This document shows, one piece after another, positions 38,568 to 48,006 of a stretch of 64,000 nt of DNA. Position 1 is the stretch's first letter. The number at the start of each line of letters is the position of its first letter. The position numbers were made by a program, and so were the translations under genes. Source of the stretch: Corynebacterium marinum DSM 44953 (GTDB taxonomy: Bacteria; Actinomycetota; Actinomycetes; Mycobacteriales; Mycobacteriaceae); assembly GCF_000835165.1 (NCBI RefSeq), contig NZ_CP007790.1, positions 1,054,001-1,118,000 of the forward strand. Reading direction: 5' to 3'. Below the pieces are notes generated by a model. That model worked only from the letters and a program-made list of their open reading frames with translations. It was not told the DNA's origin and did no database searches.

Positions 38568-40406
38568 TTAGTCGACCTGGCGGACCGCACCCTTATCGGC
38601 CGAGGTGGCCATGGCGGCGTAAGCACGCAGTGCCTTGGAGACCACGCGCTCGCGCTTCGGGGTCCACGGCTTCTCGCTGGCCTCCATCTCGGCGCGGCGG
38701 GCCTCGATCTCCTCGTCCGGCAGATCCAGCGAGAGCCGGCGCGTCTGCACGTCGATGGTGATCGGGTCGCCGTTGCGGACCAGCCCGATGATGCCGCCGT
38801 GGGCTGCCTCGGGGGAGATGTGGCCGATGGACAGCCCCGAGGTGCCGCCGGAGAAGCGGCCGTCGGTGATCAGCGCGCAGGCCTCGCCCAGGCCAGCTCC
38901 CTTGAGGAAGGACGTCGGGTGCAGCATCTCCTGCATGCCCGGGCCGCCGGCCGGACCCTCGTAGCGGATGACCACGACCTCGCCGGGCTGGACCTCCCGC
39001 TTGAGGATGGTGGAGACGGCCGCTTCCTGGGAGTCGACGACGCGGGCCGGACCCGTGAAAGTCCAGAGCTCCTCCTTGACTCCGGCGGTCTTGAGCACGG
39101 AGCCGTCCGGGGCGAGGTTGCCGCGCAGGACCACCAGGCCGCCGTCGGCGGAGTGCGCGTGCTCCACGTCGTGGATGCAGCCGTCCGCCGCGTCGGTGTC
39201 CAGCGAGCTCCACCTGTTGTCCGTGGAGAAGGGCTGGGTGGTGCGGACGCCGCCCGGGGCGGCGTGGAAGAGCTCCACGGCCTGCTCGGTCGCCTTGTCG
39301 CCGCGGACGTCCCAGTCATCCAGCCACTCGCCGAGCGAGTCGTAGGAGATGGTGTGGACGTCCTCGTTGAGCAGGTTCGCCCGGCGCAGCTCGCCCAGGA
39401 TCGCGGGGATGCCTCCTGCGCGGTGGACGTCCTCGACGTGGTAGATGCCGTTCGGGGCGACCTTGGACAGGCACGGGACCCGGTGGGAGATCTCCTCGAT
39501 GTCCGAGAGGGTGAAGTCGATCTCGCCTTCCTGCGCGGCGGCGAGGGTGTGCAGGATGGTGTTGGTGGAACCGCCCATGGCCATGTCCAGCGCCATGGCG
39601 TTGCGGAAGGCGTTCTTGGTGGCCACGTTGCGCGGCAGGACGGACTCGTCCTCCCCGCCGTAGTAACGGCGGCACAGCTCGACGATGGTCTCGCCGGCCT
39701 GCTCGAACAGCTGGCGGCGCGCGGAGTGCGTGGCCAGGGTGGTGCCGTTGCCCGGCAGCGACAGCCCGAGGGCCTCGGTGAGGCAGTTCATCGAGTTCGC
39801 GGTGAACATGCCGGAGCAGGAGCCGCAGGTCGGGCAGGCGGACTCCTCGATGGTGGCCAGGTCAGCGTCGGAGACGGCGTCGTTCGCGGAGGCGGCGATG
39901 GCGGTGATCAGGTCGGTGGGAGCCTGGGCCACGCCGTCCACGACGACGGCCTTGCCGGCCTCCATCGGGCCGCCGGAGACGAAGACCGCGGGGATGTTCA
40001 GCCGCAGCGCGGCGTTGAGCATACCCGGGGTGATCTTGTCGCAGTTGGAGATGCAGACCATGGCGTCGGCGGTGTGCGCGTTGACCATGTACTCGACGGA
40101 ATCGGCGATGATCTCGCGGCTGGGCAGCGAGTAGAGCATGCCGCCGTGGCCCATGGCGATGCCGTCGTCGACGGCGATGGTGTGGAACTCCTTCGGCACG
40201 CCGCCGGCGGCGCGGACGGCGTCGGCGACGATGTCGCCGACGTTCTTCAGGTGCACGTGACCCGGGACGAACTGGGTGTAGGAGTTGACGATCGCGACGA
40301 TCGGCTTGCCGAACTCCTCTTCCTTGGTGCCGGTGGCGCGCCACAGGGCACGGGCGCCTGCGGCGTTACGGCCGACGGTGGTGACGCGGGAACGAAGCGG
40401 GATCAC
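38568..40406 (-). CDS. ilvD: Dihydroxy-acid dehydratase IlvD
   Basis: IlvD (612 residues) performs the third common step of valine and isoleucine synthesis with an iron-sulfur cluster. The three cluster cysteines are in [12 protein letters not shown] (about 118) and [20 protein letters not shown] (about 190). C-terminal [14 protein letters not shown] binds substrate. The GTG at 40406 overlaps the upstream PH-domain gene stop (GTGA). ilvBNC lies 2.4 kb away on the other strand, so the pathway is clustered but not in one operon. Confidence 0.97.
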   Translation of the reverse strand: MIPLRSRVTTVGRNAAGARALWRATGTKEEEFGKPIVAIVNSYTQFVPGHVHLKNVGDIVADAVRAAGGVPKEFHTIAVDDGIAMGHGGMLYSLPSREIIADSVEYMVNAHTADAMVCISNCDKITPGMLNAALRLNIPAVFVSGGPMEAGKAVVVDGVAQAPTDLITAIAASANDAVSDADLATIEESACPTCGSCSGMFTANSMNCLTEALGLSLPGNGTTLATHSARRQLFEQAGETIVELCRRYYGGEDESVLPRNVATKNAFRNAMALDMAMGGSTNTILHTLAAAQEGEIDFTLSDIEEISHRVPCLSKVAPNGIYHVEDVHRAGGIPAILGELRRANLLNEDVHTISYDSLGEWLDDWDVRGDKATEQAVELFHAAPGGVRTTQPFSTDNRWSSLDTDAADGCIHDVEHAHSADGGLVVLRGNLAPDGSVLKTAGVKEELWTFTGPARVVDSQEAAVSTILKREVQPGEVVVIRYEGPAGGPGMQEMLHPTSFLKGAGLGEACALITDGRFSGGTSGLSIGHISPEAAHGGIIGLVRNGDPITIDVQTRRLSLDLPDEEIEARRAEMEASEKPWTPKRERVVSKALRAYAAMATSADKGAVRQVD

Positions 40407-40963
40407 TGAATGCTCCTTGAATTATCTGTGTTATCGGGGAGGTCCTTCGCAGGGAGGTCCTCGGCGGCCTCCCTCGCGGCCTGACGAGCAGCGTACTCCT
40501 CCTTGGTCACGAGGATTTCCTCGCCGTCGCGCCGGATGATGGTCACCTTGTCGTCGGCGGCCTCCCGGGCGGAGGTGAGCACGTCCGGAATCCGGCCGCG
40601 CGACGCCTTCGACAGCTCCGGCAGGGAGTTGAAGGAGATGCCGGGCATCGGGTGCGTGCGGCCGTCCTTGGTGGTCAGCAGCGCGCGTGCGCCCTTGAAC
40701 CCGATTCCGGCCAGCTTGTCCCAGCCGATGGAGCGGGATCCGCGGAAGGCGTACCGGATATCGACGCCGTCTTCCCCCACCGTCGTCCGGGCCCGCAGGA
40801 CCCAGTAGAGGAAGGCCAGGGGGATGAGGAGGATCCAGAACAGGTAGAGCGGGGCGGACCCGATGATCAGCAGTGAGATGCCGATCATCAGGACGGCAGC
40901 GAGGACGTTGGTTCGTTCCGGCTGGAACTGCACGGAATCTGCGGGCGCAGCGTCTGAACTCAT
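40403..40963 (-). CDS. Membrane-anchored PH-domain protein (CFP-6-like)
   Basis: 186 residues. Two adjacent membrane segments (about 20-58) are followed by a bacterial PH domain ([31 protein letters not shown]) and a charged C-terminal tail. The position next to ilvD and ilvB recalls the mycobacterial CFP-6 gene beside ilvB, so it is probably the same family. I choose the ATG at 40963 because TAGCAT (40976-40971) lies 7 bases upstream. It overlaps ilvD by four bases and is probably co-transcribed with it. Confidence 0.78.
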   Translation of the reverse strand: MSSDAAPADSVQFQPERTNVLAAVLMIGISLLIIGSAPLYLFWILLIPLAFLYWVLRARTTVGEDGVDIRYAFRGSRSIGWDKLAGIGFKGARALLTTKDGRTHPMPGISFNSLPELSKASRGRIPDVLTSAREAADDKVTIIRRDGEEILVTKEEYAARQAAREAAEDLPAKDLPDNTDNSRSIQ

Positions 40964-40973
40964 GCGGCCCATG

Positions 40974-42506
40974 CTAGTTGAGGGTGGTGGGCGCGCCGGT
41001 CTCCGGGGTGACCTGCGGCTGCGTCCCCGTTTCCGTTCCTGCTCCCGTCCCCGTTTCCGGGGCGGGCGCCTGGTTCGGCTGCGGTTGCTGGGCCGGGGCG
41101 GTGCCCTGGCCGGGTGCCGGCGTCGTGGTGCCCTCCTGGGTGGGGATCGGCTGCGTGGGCGTCGGGGTCGCCGGCTGCGTGGGCACGGTGGGCTCGGGGG
41201 CGACGTCCGGCGTGGGAGCGGCGGGCGGGGTGGTGGGGGCGGTGTTCGCCGCCGGCGGGGCGAGAATCCCGGAGGGCCCTTCCCCGTCCTCGCCAGCCTC
41301 GACTGTCAGGCTCTTGAGCACCAGGAGCACGTAGAGCGCGGCGAAGAGGTACGTCGTGGAGGGGCGGACCCGGCCGCCGACGGAGGCGAGGCGGTTCCAC
41401 CGGGAGTTCGGGGAGGTGTTGCGGAATACGCCGCCTGCCGGGGTTTCCTCCTCGACGGTGTCCTCGGGCTCGTCGCCCTGGACACCGCGGTCGACGACGG
41501 CCGGGTCGCGGCCCTCCTCGTCCGCGAATTCCGGCGGGACGGTCGACTCCTCGTCTCCGGCGGAGTCGTGGACGCCGGGCATGGGGGCGTCGATGAGCGG
41601 GGCGCCGGACATGGCTCGGGTGGTGACCGACTCGACGCGGTCCTTCACGTCGCCGGTGATGGTCGGGGCGGAACCGTACTCGCTCCAGAACTCGTCGAGG
41701 ATCTCGGCGCGGATGGCGCGTTCGACCAGCCACTGGGAGCCTGCCTGGACCTGGATCATGAAGCGCATGTCCATGGTCCACGGCATGCCGACGGTCGCCG
41801 GTGGTGTGACGTTGACCGCCGGGTGGACGTCGAGTTCGCCGATGAGCTCCTTCGCCACATCCGGGCGGCGCAGGGCGCGGCGGGTGGCGGCTTCGGAGCG
41901 GTCGATGGCCTCCTTCGTGTCGGTGGATCCCAACAGGGGGACGGGCATGACCACGACGGCGCGGGACCAGTAGTTGGAGGAGTTGATGGCCACCCGGGCG
42001 GTGGAGTTGGAGACGATGACCGTCTCCTGCGCGAGTGTGCGGATGCGGGTGGCGCGCATCGTGACCTGGATGACGGTGCCTTCGACGACGATGCCGTTGC
42101 CCTCGAAGCGGACCCAGTCGCCGACGCCGAACTGTTTCTCCGTGAGGATGAACAGGCCGGCGAGGAAGTCGGCGATGATCGACTGCGCGCCGAAGCCGAC
42201 GGCCGCGGAGACCACGGTGGCGGGGATGGCGGCGCCGGCCAGGGAGAAGCCGAGGGTCTGCAGGAGAAAAACCAGCAGCACGAAGAAGGCGATGATCTGG
42301 GCGATGTAGACGGCCACGCCGGTCAGGGCCAGCCGTGCCTTCGACTCGTCCGCGTCGGTGTTCTCCTCGATGCCGTGGGCCAGCCATCGCTGGGCGAAGC
42401 GGGCGACACGAGGGATAAGGAGGGCGATGACGAGCAGGATCGCGAGGGTGAGGCCCACATCGGCGACCCACCGCCAGGCACTGGTGAGTAGATAGGTGAC
42501 GGGCAT
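40974..42506 (-). CDS. mscCG: MscCG-type mechanosensitive channel and glutamate exporter
   Basis: 510 residues. The MscS core comes first: membrane helices within about 1-110, with the glycine/alanine-rich pore helix GAAIPATVVSAAVGFGAQSI and FGVGDWVRFEG in the beta domain. Then come an acidic linker, a fourth membrane helix (TTYLFAALYVLLVLKSL, about 383-400) and a Pro/Thr/Gln-rich tail of about 100 residues. The extra helix and tail are the mark of C. glutamicum MscCG, the main glutamate-export route, which also lies beside ilvB. The ATG at 42506 has TATCGT (42519-42514) 7 bases upstream. Confidence 0.92.
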   Translation of the reverse strand: MPVTYLLTSAWRWVADVGLTLAILLVIALLIPRVARFAQRWLAHGIEENTDADESKARLALTGVAVYIAQIIAFFVLLVFLLQTLGFSLAGAAIPATVVSAAVGFGAQSIIADFLAGLFILTEKQFGVGDWVRFEGNGIVVEGTVIQVTMRATRIRTLAQETVIVSNSTARVAINSSNYWSRAVVVMPVPLLGSTDTKEAIDRSEAATRRALRRPDVAKELIGELDVHPAVNVTPPATVGMPWTMDMRFMIQVQAGSQWLVERAIRAEILDEFWSEYGSAPTITGDVKDRVESVTTRAMSGAPLIDAPMPGVHDSAGDEESTVPPEFADEEGRDPAVVDRGVQGDEPEDTVEEETPAGGVFRNTSPNSRWNRLASVGGRVRPSTTYLFAALYVLLVLKSLTVEAGEDGEGPSGILAPPAANTAPTTPPAAPTPDVAPEPTVPTQPATPTPTQPIPTQEGTTTPAPGQGTAPAQQPQPNQAPAPETGTGAGTETGTQPQVTPETGAPTTLN

Positions 42507-42554
42507 GCCGACCACGATACGACTTCCGCAAAATCGGTGTGTATGATCGTGACC

Positions 42555-42602
42555 ATGATCAACATTCGACTCGTGGTAGTAGCTGCGCGGCGCCTGCCGT
42601 AA
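42555..42602 (+). CDS. ilvBNC leader peptide
   Basis: A 15-codon reading frame, MINIRLVVVAARRLP, ends in TAA. Runs of Val, Ile and Leu codons (three Val in a row) make its translation sensitive to charged branched-chain tRNAs. It closely matches the known C. glutamicum ilvBNC leader as I recall it. TATGAT (42542-42547) lies 7 bases upstream, so the leader mRNA begins at or next to its ATG. Confidence 0.9.
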   Translation: MINIRLVVVAARRLP

Positions 42603-42631
42603 CGACTCGCTACCCGGTCGTATCGACAAGC

Positions 42632-42679
42632 GCCCTCGACAGCACCCACCATCAGTGCCTGTTCGGGGGCTTTGTCATT
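42632..42679 (+). terminator. ilvBNC attenuator hairpin
   Basis: GCCCTCGACAGCAC (42632-42645) pairs with 42655-42670 (14 pairs with two single-base bulges), followed by TTTGTCATT. It starts 30 bases after the leader peptide stop. A competing ACGAC/GTCGT pairing lies just upstream (42602-42622). Ribosome stalling at the Val codons would favour readthrough into ilvB. Confidence 0.8.
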
Positions 42680-42680
42680 A

Positions 42681-42710
42681 GTGGTCATCAGTGGTCAACA
42701 ATGGTCACAG
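42681..42710. repeat. Three 10-bp tandem repeats with TGGTCA core
   Basis: GTGGTCATCA, GTGGTCAACA and ATGGTCACAG follow each other with an exact 10-bp period, directly after the attenuator T-run and 110 bases before ilvB. The period puts each TGGTCA on nearly the same DNA face. The remaining 42711-42820 holds only the ilvB ribosome site. Confidence 0.75.
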
Positions 42711-42820
42711 ACAACTTTTGTCGCCGCCCGCCGTCCGGCGTCGCCGCCCCGCACCAGGGGGGTCGGCTCCCGGACAGCGTCCCCAACTGCATTGTCCTTG
42801 TGAATTAGGAGCTAAATAAC

Positions 42821-44695
42821 GTGGCAGCTTCGCAATCGCCCACCCCGGCCACGGTCGCCAAGAAGGCCCCGGGTGCGGCAGCCGCCCCGGAGCGGATGAC
42901 CGGTGCCCAGGCGATCGTCAGGTCCCTCGAGGAGCTGGGCACCGATATCGTCTTCGGCCTGCCCGGAGGAGCCATCCTCCCCCTGTACGATCCCCTGTTC
43001 TCGTCCACCAGGCTGCGTCACGTGCTGGTGCGCCATGAGCAGGGCTCGGGCCACGCCGCCACCGGTTACGCCCAGGTCACCGGCAAGGTCGGCGTGTGCA
43101 TCGCCACCTCCGGCCCGGGCGCGACCAACCTGGTCACCCCGCTGGCCGACGCCAATCTGGACTCCGTCCCGATGGTCGCCATCACGGGCCAGGTCGGCCG
43201 GAGCCTGCTGGGCACGGACGCCTTCCAGGAGGCGGACATCCGGGGAATCACCATGCCGATCACGAAGCACAACTTCATGGTCACCGACCCCAACGACATC
43301 GCCCGCACCCTGGCCGAGGCATTCCACCTCGCGCTGACGGGGCGCCCGGGCCCGGTCCTGGTGGACGTCCCGAAGGACATCCAGAACGCGGAGTTCGACT
43401 TCGTCTGGCCGCCGAAGATGGACCTGCCGGGCTACAAGCCGGTCACCACGCCGCACTCCCGCCAGATCACCCAGGCGGTCCAGCTCATCTCCGAGGCTGA
43501 GCGTCCCTGCCTCTACATCGGCGGCGGTGTCATCAAGGCCGACGCCAACCGGGAGCTGCTGGAGTTCGCCGAGTACACGGGCATCCCGGTCGTGACCACC
43601 CTGATGGCACTGGGCGCTTTCCCGGAGTCCCACCCGCTGCACATGGGTATGCCCGGCATGCACGGCACCGTCCCGGCCATCGGTGCGATGCAGCGTTCCG
43701 ACCTGCTCATCGCCATCGGCGCGCGTTTCGACGACCGCGTCACCGGCAACCTCGAGTACTTCGCCCCGGACGCCAAGGTCATCCACGCGGACATCGATCC
43801 GGCCGAGATCGGCAAGATCCGCGAGGTCGCCGTCCCGATCGTCGGCGACGCCCGGGAGGTCCTCTCCGCTTTGCTGCGCACCTACCGCTCCCAGAAGAAC
43901 CTCAACACACCGGCCGTCGGCCCGTGGGTCGAGTACCTCACCGAGCTCAAGGGGCGCTTCCCGCGGGGTTACGAGGAGCAGTCCGACGGCATGCTCTCCC
44001 CGCAGTTCGTCATCGAGACGCTGTCGAAGGAGGTCGGGCCGGACGCCATCTACGTCGCCGGCGTCGGCCAGCACCAGATGTGGGCAGCGCAGTTCATCGA
44101 CTTCGAGCAGCCGCGCACCTGGCTCAACTCCGGCGGCCTGGGCACCATGGGCTACGCCGTGCCCGCCGCCATGGGCGCGAAGGCCGGCCTGCCGGACAAG
44201 GAGGTCTGGGCCATCGACGGCGACGGTTGCTTCCAGATGACCAACCAGGAGCTGACCACCGCCGCCGTCGAGGACTTCCCGATCAAGGTCGCCCTCATCA
44301 ACAACGGCAACCTGGGCATGGTCCGCCAGTGGCAGACCCTGTTCTACGAGGGCCGCTACTCCAACACCAAGCTGGGCTCCGGCGACACCTACGTCCCGGA
44401 CTTCGTCCAGCTCTCCGAGGCGCTCGGCTGCGCCGCGATCCGGGTGACCAAGGCAGAGGAGGTCATCCCGGCGATCCAGAAGGCGCGCGAGATCAACGAC
44501 CGCCCCGTCGTCGTCGAGTTCATCGTCGGCGAGGACGCGCAGGTCTGGCCCATGGTCGCCGCAGGCGCCTCCAACTCGGACATCGAGTACGCGCGCGGCC
44601 TGCGCCCGTTCTTCGACGAGGAAGAGTCCGCCGGTGAGTCCCCGGCCGCCATCGATGAGGTCATCGACGAGTCGTTCGAGCAGAAGGAGAACTAG
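42821..44695 (+). CDS. ilvB: Acetolactate synthase large subunit IlvB
   Basis: IlvB (624 residues) joins pyruvate with pyruvate or 2-ketobutyrate using thiamine diphosphate. The catalytic Glu is in [15 protein letters not shown] (about 71), and the ThDP motif is [12 protein letters not shown] ... ALINN (about 467-492). GTG start at 42821 with AGGAG 9 bases upstream. The 278-base leader contains the attenuator. ilvN follows after four bases. Confidence 0.97.
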   Translation: MAASQSPTPATVAKKAPGAAAAPERMTGAQAIVRSLEELGTDIVFGLPGGAILPLYDPLFSSTRLRHVLVRHEQGSGHAATGYAQVTGKVGVCIATSGPGATNLVTPLADANLDSVPMVAITGQVGRSLLGTDAFQEADIRGITMPITKHNFMVTDPNDIARTLAEAFHLALTGRPGPVLVDVPKDIQNAEFDFVWPPKMDLPGYKPVTTPHSRQITQAVQLISEAERPCLYIGGGVIKADANRELLEFAEYTGIPVVTTLMALGAFPESHPLHMGMPGMHGTVPAIGAMQRSDLLIAIGARFDDRVTGNLEYFAPDAKVIHADIDPAEIGKIREVAVPIVGDAREVLSALLRTYRSQKNLNTPAVGPWVEYLTELKGRFPRGYEEQSDGMLSPQFVIETLSKEVGPDAIYVAGVGQHQMWAAQFIDFEQPRTWLNSGGLGTMGYAVPAAMGAKAGLPDKEVWAIDGDGCFQMTNQELTTAAVEDFPIKVALINNGNLGMVRQWQTLFYEGRYSNTKLGSGDTYVPDFVQLSEALGCAAIRVTKAEEVIPAIQKAREINDRPVVVEFIVGEDAQVWPMVAAGASNSDIEYARGLRPFFDEEESAGESPAAIDEVIDESFEQKEN

Positions 44696-44699
44696 GAAC

Positions 44700-45215
44700 A
44701 TGGCTCCCACCGATATCGTCCGCAACACGCTCAGCGTCCTCGTCCAGGACGTCGACGGCATCATCTCGCGCGTGGCCGGCATGTTCACCCGCCGCGGCTA
44801 CAACCTCGTCTCGCTGGTCTCGGCGAACACCGAAACCGCGGGAATCAACCGCATCACGATCGTGGTCGACGCCAACGAGCTGGTCATCGAGCAGGTGACC
44901 AAGCAGCTGAACAAGATCATCCCGGTGCTCAAGGTCGTCCGCCTCGAGGAGGACTCCACCATCGCCCGCGGCATTATGCTGGTGAAGGTCAACGCGGACA
45001 ACACCAACCGCCCGCAGGTGGTCGACGCCGCGAACATCTTCCGCGCCCGCGTCGTCGACGTCGCGCAGGATTCCGTCGTCATCGAGGCCACCGGCACCCC
45101 GGGCAAGCTCCGTGCGCTGCTGGAGGTTCTCGAGCCCTTCGGCGTGCGCGAACTCGTCCAGTCCGGACAGATCGCGCTCAACCGCGGCCCGAAGACGATG
45201 GCACCCTCCAAATAA
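44700..45215 (+). CDS. ilvN: Acetolactate synthase small (regulatory) subunit IlvN
   Basis: IlvN (171 residues) gives acetolactate synthase its full activity and valine feedback. Its ACT domain (LSVLVQDVDGIISRVAGMFTRRGYNL) is N-terminal, and the C-terminal half carries GTPGKLRALLEVLEPFGVRELVQSG. The ATG at 44700 lies 4 bases after the ilvB stop, with AAGGAG in the end of ilvB as ribosome site. Confidence 0.96.
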   Translation: MAPTDIVRNTLSVLVQDVDGIISRVAGMFTRRGYNLVSLVSANTETAGINRITIVVDANELVIEQVTKQLNKIIPVLKVVRLEEDSTIARGIMLVKVNADNTNRPQVVDAANIFRARVVDVAQDSVVIEATGTPGKLRALLEVLEPFGVRELVQSGQIALNRGPKTMAPSK

Positions 45216-45229
45216 AACCCAAGAAAATC

Positions 45230-45270
45230 CCACCTGGTGAGACGGTCTGGATATTAAGTCCACCTGGTGG
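45230..45270. promoter_or_regulatory. Twin CCACCTGGTGG palindromes before ilvC
   Basis: CCACCTGGTG occurs at 45230-45239 and 45260-45269, exactly 30 bp apart. The second copy extends to a perfect 11-bp palindrome ending at 45270. TGAGAC (45238-45243) and GTCTCA (45280-45285) form a further inverted pair around the second copy. A TATAAA -10 lies at 45315-45320. The arrangement suggests an operator for an ilvC-specific promoter. Confidence 0.6.
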
Positions 45271-45288
45271 GGTAGTCCTGTCTCATGA

Positions 45289-46356
<1,068 letters not shown>

Positions 46357-46377
46357 ACAGTCGCGATCGTCAGAACA

Positions 46378-46410
46378 GGCTCCCGGGCTCCTGCCCGGGG
46401 GCCTTTCTGT
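46378..46410 (+). terminator. Rho-independent terminator after ilvC
   Basis: GGCTCCCGGGC (46378-46388) pairs with GCCCGGGGGCC (46393-46403) over a 4-base loop, then TTTCTGTCT. Confidence 0.85.
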
Positions 46411-46423
46411 CTGTCCGCCCCAC

Positions 46424-46497
46424 GCCCTGAACCCGGGGTTTCTGGTTGTCCCCGCCGCATCTGCGCAGGGGACAACCAGAAACCCCGGGTTCAGGGC
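46424..46497. repeat. Perfect 30-bp inverted repeat between convergent operons
   Basis: The 30 bases at 46424-46453 are exactly complementary to 46468-46497, with a 14-base spacer. It lies between the ilvC terminator and the end of the ABC ATPase gene. The transcript of either strand would fold into a 30-bp duplex, longer than an ordinary terminator. Confidence 0.9.
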
Positions 46498-46514
46498 CGG
46501 TCGAGGCCCGCAGC

Positions 46515-47240
46515 CTAAGCGGACCTCGGATGCAACAGCCCCAGCAGTTCGCGTCGCAGCTCGGCGGGGGGCTCGACATCATGGCGGGGGCGGGGAAGAT
46601 CCACCGCGATGTCGGCGATGACGGTGGCGTCGGGGGAGGGCGACATCACCAGGATGCGGTCGGAGAGCAGGATCGCCTCGTCGACGTCGTGGGTGACCAT
46701 GACGACGGTGCGGCGGTCCGCCTCCCAGAGGCCCAGCAGCTCCAGCTGGAGTTCGCGGCGGGTGAGGGCGTCGAGGGCGCCGAAAGGTTCGTCGAGAAGC
46801 AGGATCTCGGGTTCGACGGCGAAGGCGCGGGCGATGCCGACGCGCTGCTGCATTCCGCCGGAGAGGCGGGCGGGGCGGCGGTCGGCGGCGTGGGCGAGGC
46901 CCACCAGGTCCAGGTGCCGGTCGGCGATCTCACGGCGTTCGGCGGCGGAGAGTTCCGGTCGGACGGAGCGCAGGCCGAATTCGATGTTGCCGCGGGCGGT
47001 GAGCCAGGGGAGCAGGGCGTGGTCCTGGAAGACGACGGCGCTGCGCCCCCCGACGGTGACTTCGCCGGTGGAGGGCTGGTCGAGGCCGGCGATCATGGAC
47101 AGGATCGTCGATTTCCCGCAGCCGGAGGGGCCGAGGAGGGAGACGAACTGGCCCGGGGCGACGTCGACGGAGGTCGGCGCGATGATGCGGGTGGGGCCGT
47201 AGGAGCGGGTGATCTGCTCGAGGGTAATGGTGTTAGTCAT
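46515..47240 (-). CDS. ABC transporter ATPase, sulfonate/nitrate/taurine (SsuB/TauB) type
   Basis: 241 residues. Walker A GPSGCGKST (about 37-45), signature LSGGMQQRVGIARAF (about 127-141) and Walker B EILLLDEPFGALD (about 145-157) are intact, and the early half resembles SsuB. It powers uptake through the permease encoded upstream; its start overlaps the permease end by 8 bases. The sulfur-type regulatory site in front of the operon favours sulfonates over nitrate. Confidence 0.92.
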   Translation of the reverse strand: MTNTITLEQITRSYGPTRIIAPTSVDVAPGQFVSLLGPSGCGKSTILSMIAGLDQPSTGEVTVGGRSAVVFQDHALLPWLTARGNIEFGLRSVRPELSAAERREIADRHLDLVGLAHAADRRPARLSGGMQQRVGIARAFAVEPEILLLDEPFGALDALTRRELQLELLGLWEADRRTVVMVTHDVDEAILLSDRILVMSPSPDATVIADIAVDLPRPRHDVEPPAELRRELLGLLHPRSA

Positions 47241-48006
47241 AGCGGACCGTCTTCTGCAGTGCTCCGATGAGGTGGTCGAGGATGAGGCCGGTCAGGCCGA
47301 TGAGGACGATGGCGACGACGATGGCGTCGATATCCAGGCGGTTCCACATGTTCCACACGAAGAAGCCGATGCCCTGGCCGCCGACGAGCATCTCCGCGGC
47401 GATGATGACCAGCCACGAGGTGGACAGGGACAGTCGCAGGCCCGTGATGATGCCGGGCAGGGTGGCCGGCAGCCAGACCCGGGTGACCGCCAACCACAGG
47501 GGCGTGCCCAGGGTGGTGGTCAGTTTGAGGTAGGTCGGGTGGATGTGGAGGACCGCGTCGATGGTGTTGATGAGGATCGGCCACAACGCGGACAGGACGA
47601 TGACGAAGACGGCGGTGCGCTCGGCGTCGAGGAGCAGGGCGAGGCCGATGGGCAGCCACGCGAGCGGGGAGACCGGCCGGAGGATCTGGATGAGGGGGTC
47701 GACGGCCCAGCGCAGGATCTGCACCCGGCCGAGGAGGAAGCCCAGCGGGATGGCGATCACCGCGGCGATGAGGAAGCCGACGACCACCCGCTGCAGGCTG
47801 GTGAGCAGGTGCCAGAAGATTCCGACGCTGCCCGGGCCCTCCCGGTAGAAGGGGTCGGAGAGGATCTCGACGCCGCGCGTCCACACACCGCCTGGGGTGG
47901 GGGCGAGGTCGGCGATCAGGCCGGTGGAGACCGCGCCCTGCCAGCCGAGGATGAACAGGACAAACAGAACCAGACCGAGGAGTCCGGCCTTCAGGCGGTC
48001 GGTCAT
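47233..48006 (-). CDS. ABC transporter permease, SsuC/TauC type
   Basis: 257 residues with about six membrane segments. The cytoplasmic EAA-like loop reads LGTPLWLAVTRVWLPATLPGIITGLR (about 170-195). The ATG at 48006 overlaps the stop of the binding-protein gene (ATGA). The middle of a three-gene operon: binding protein, permease, ATPase. Confidence 0.92.
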   Translation of the reverse strand: MTDRLKAGLLGLVLFVLFILGWQGAVSTGLIADLAPTPGGVWTRGVEILSDPFYREGPGSVGIFWHLLTSLQRVVVGFLIAAVIAIPLGFLLGRVQILRWAVDPLIQILRPVSPLAWLPIGLALLLDAERTAVFVIVLSALWPILINTIDAVLHIHPTYLKLTTTLGTPLWLAVTRVWLPATLPGIITGLRLSLSTSWLVIIAAEMLVGGQGIGFFVWNMWNRLDIDAIVVAIVLIGLTGLILDHLIGALQKTVRYD

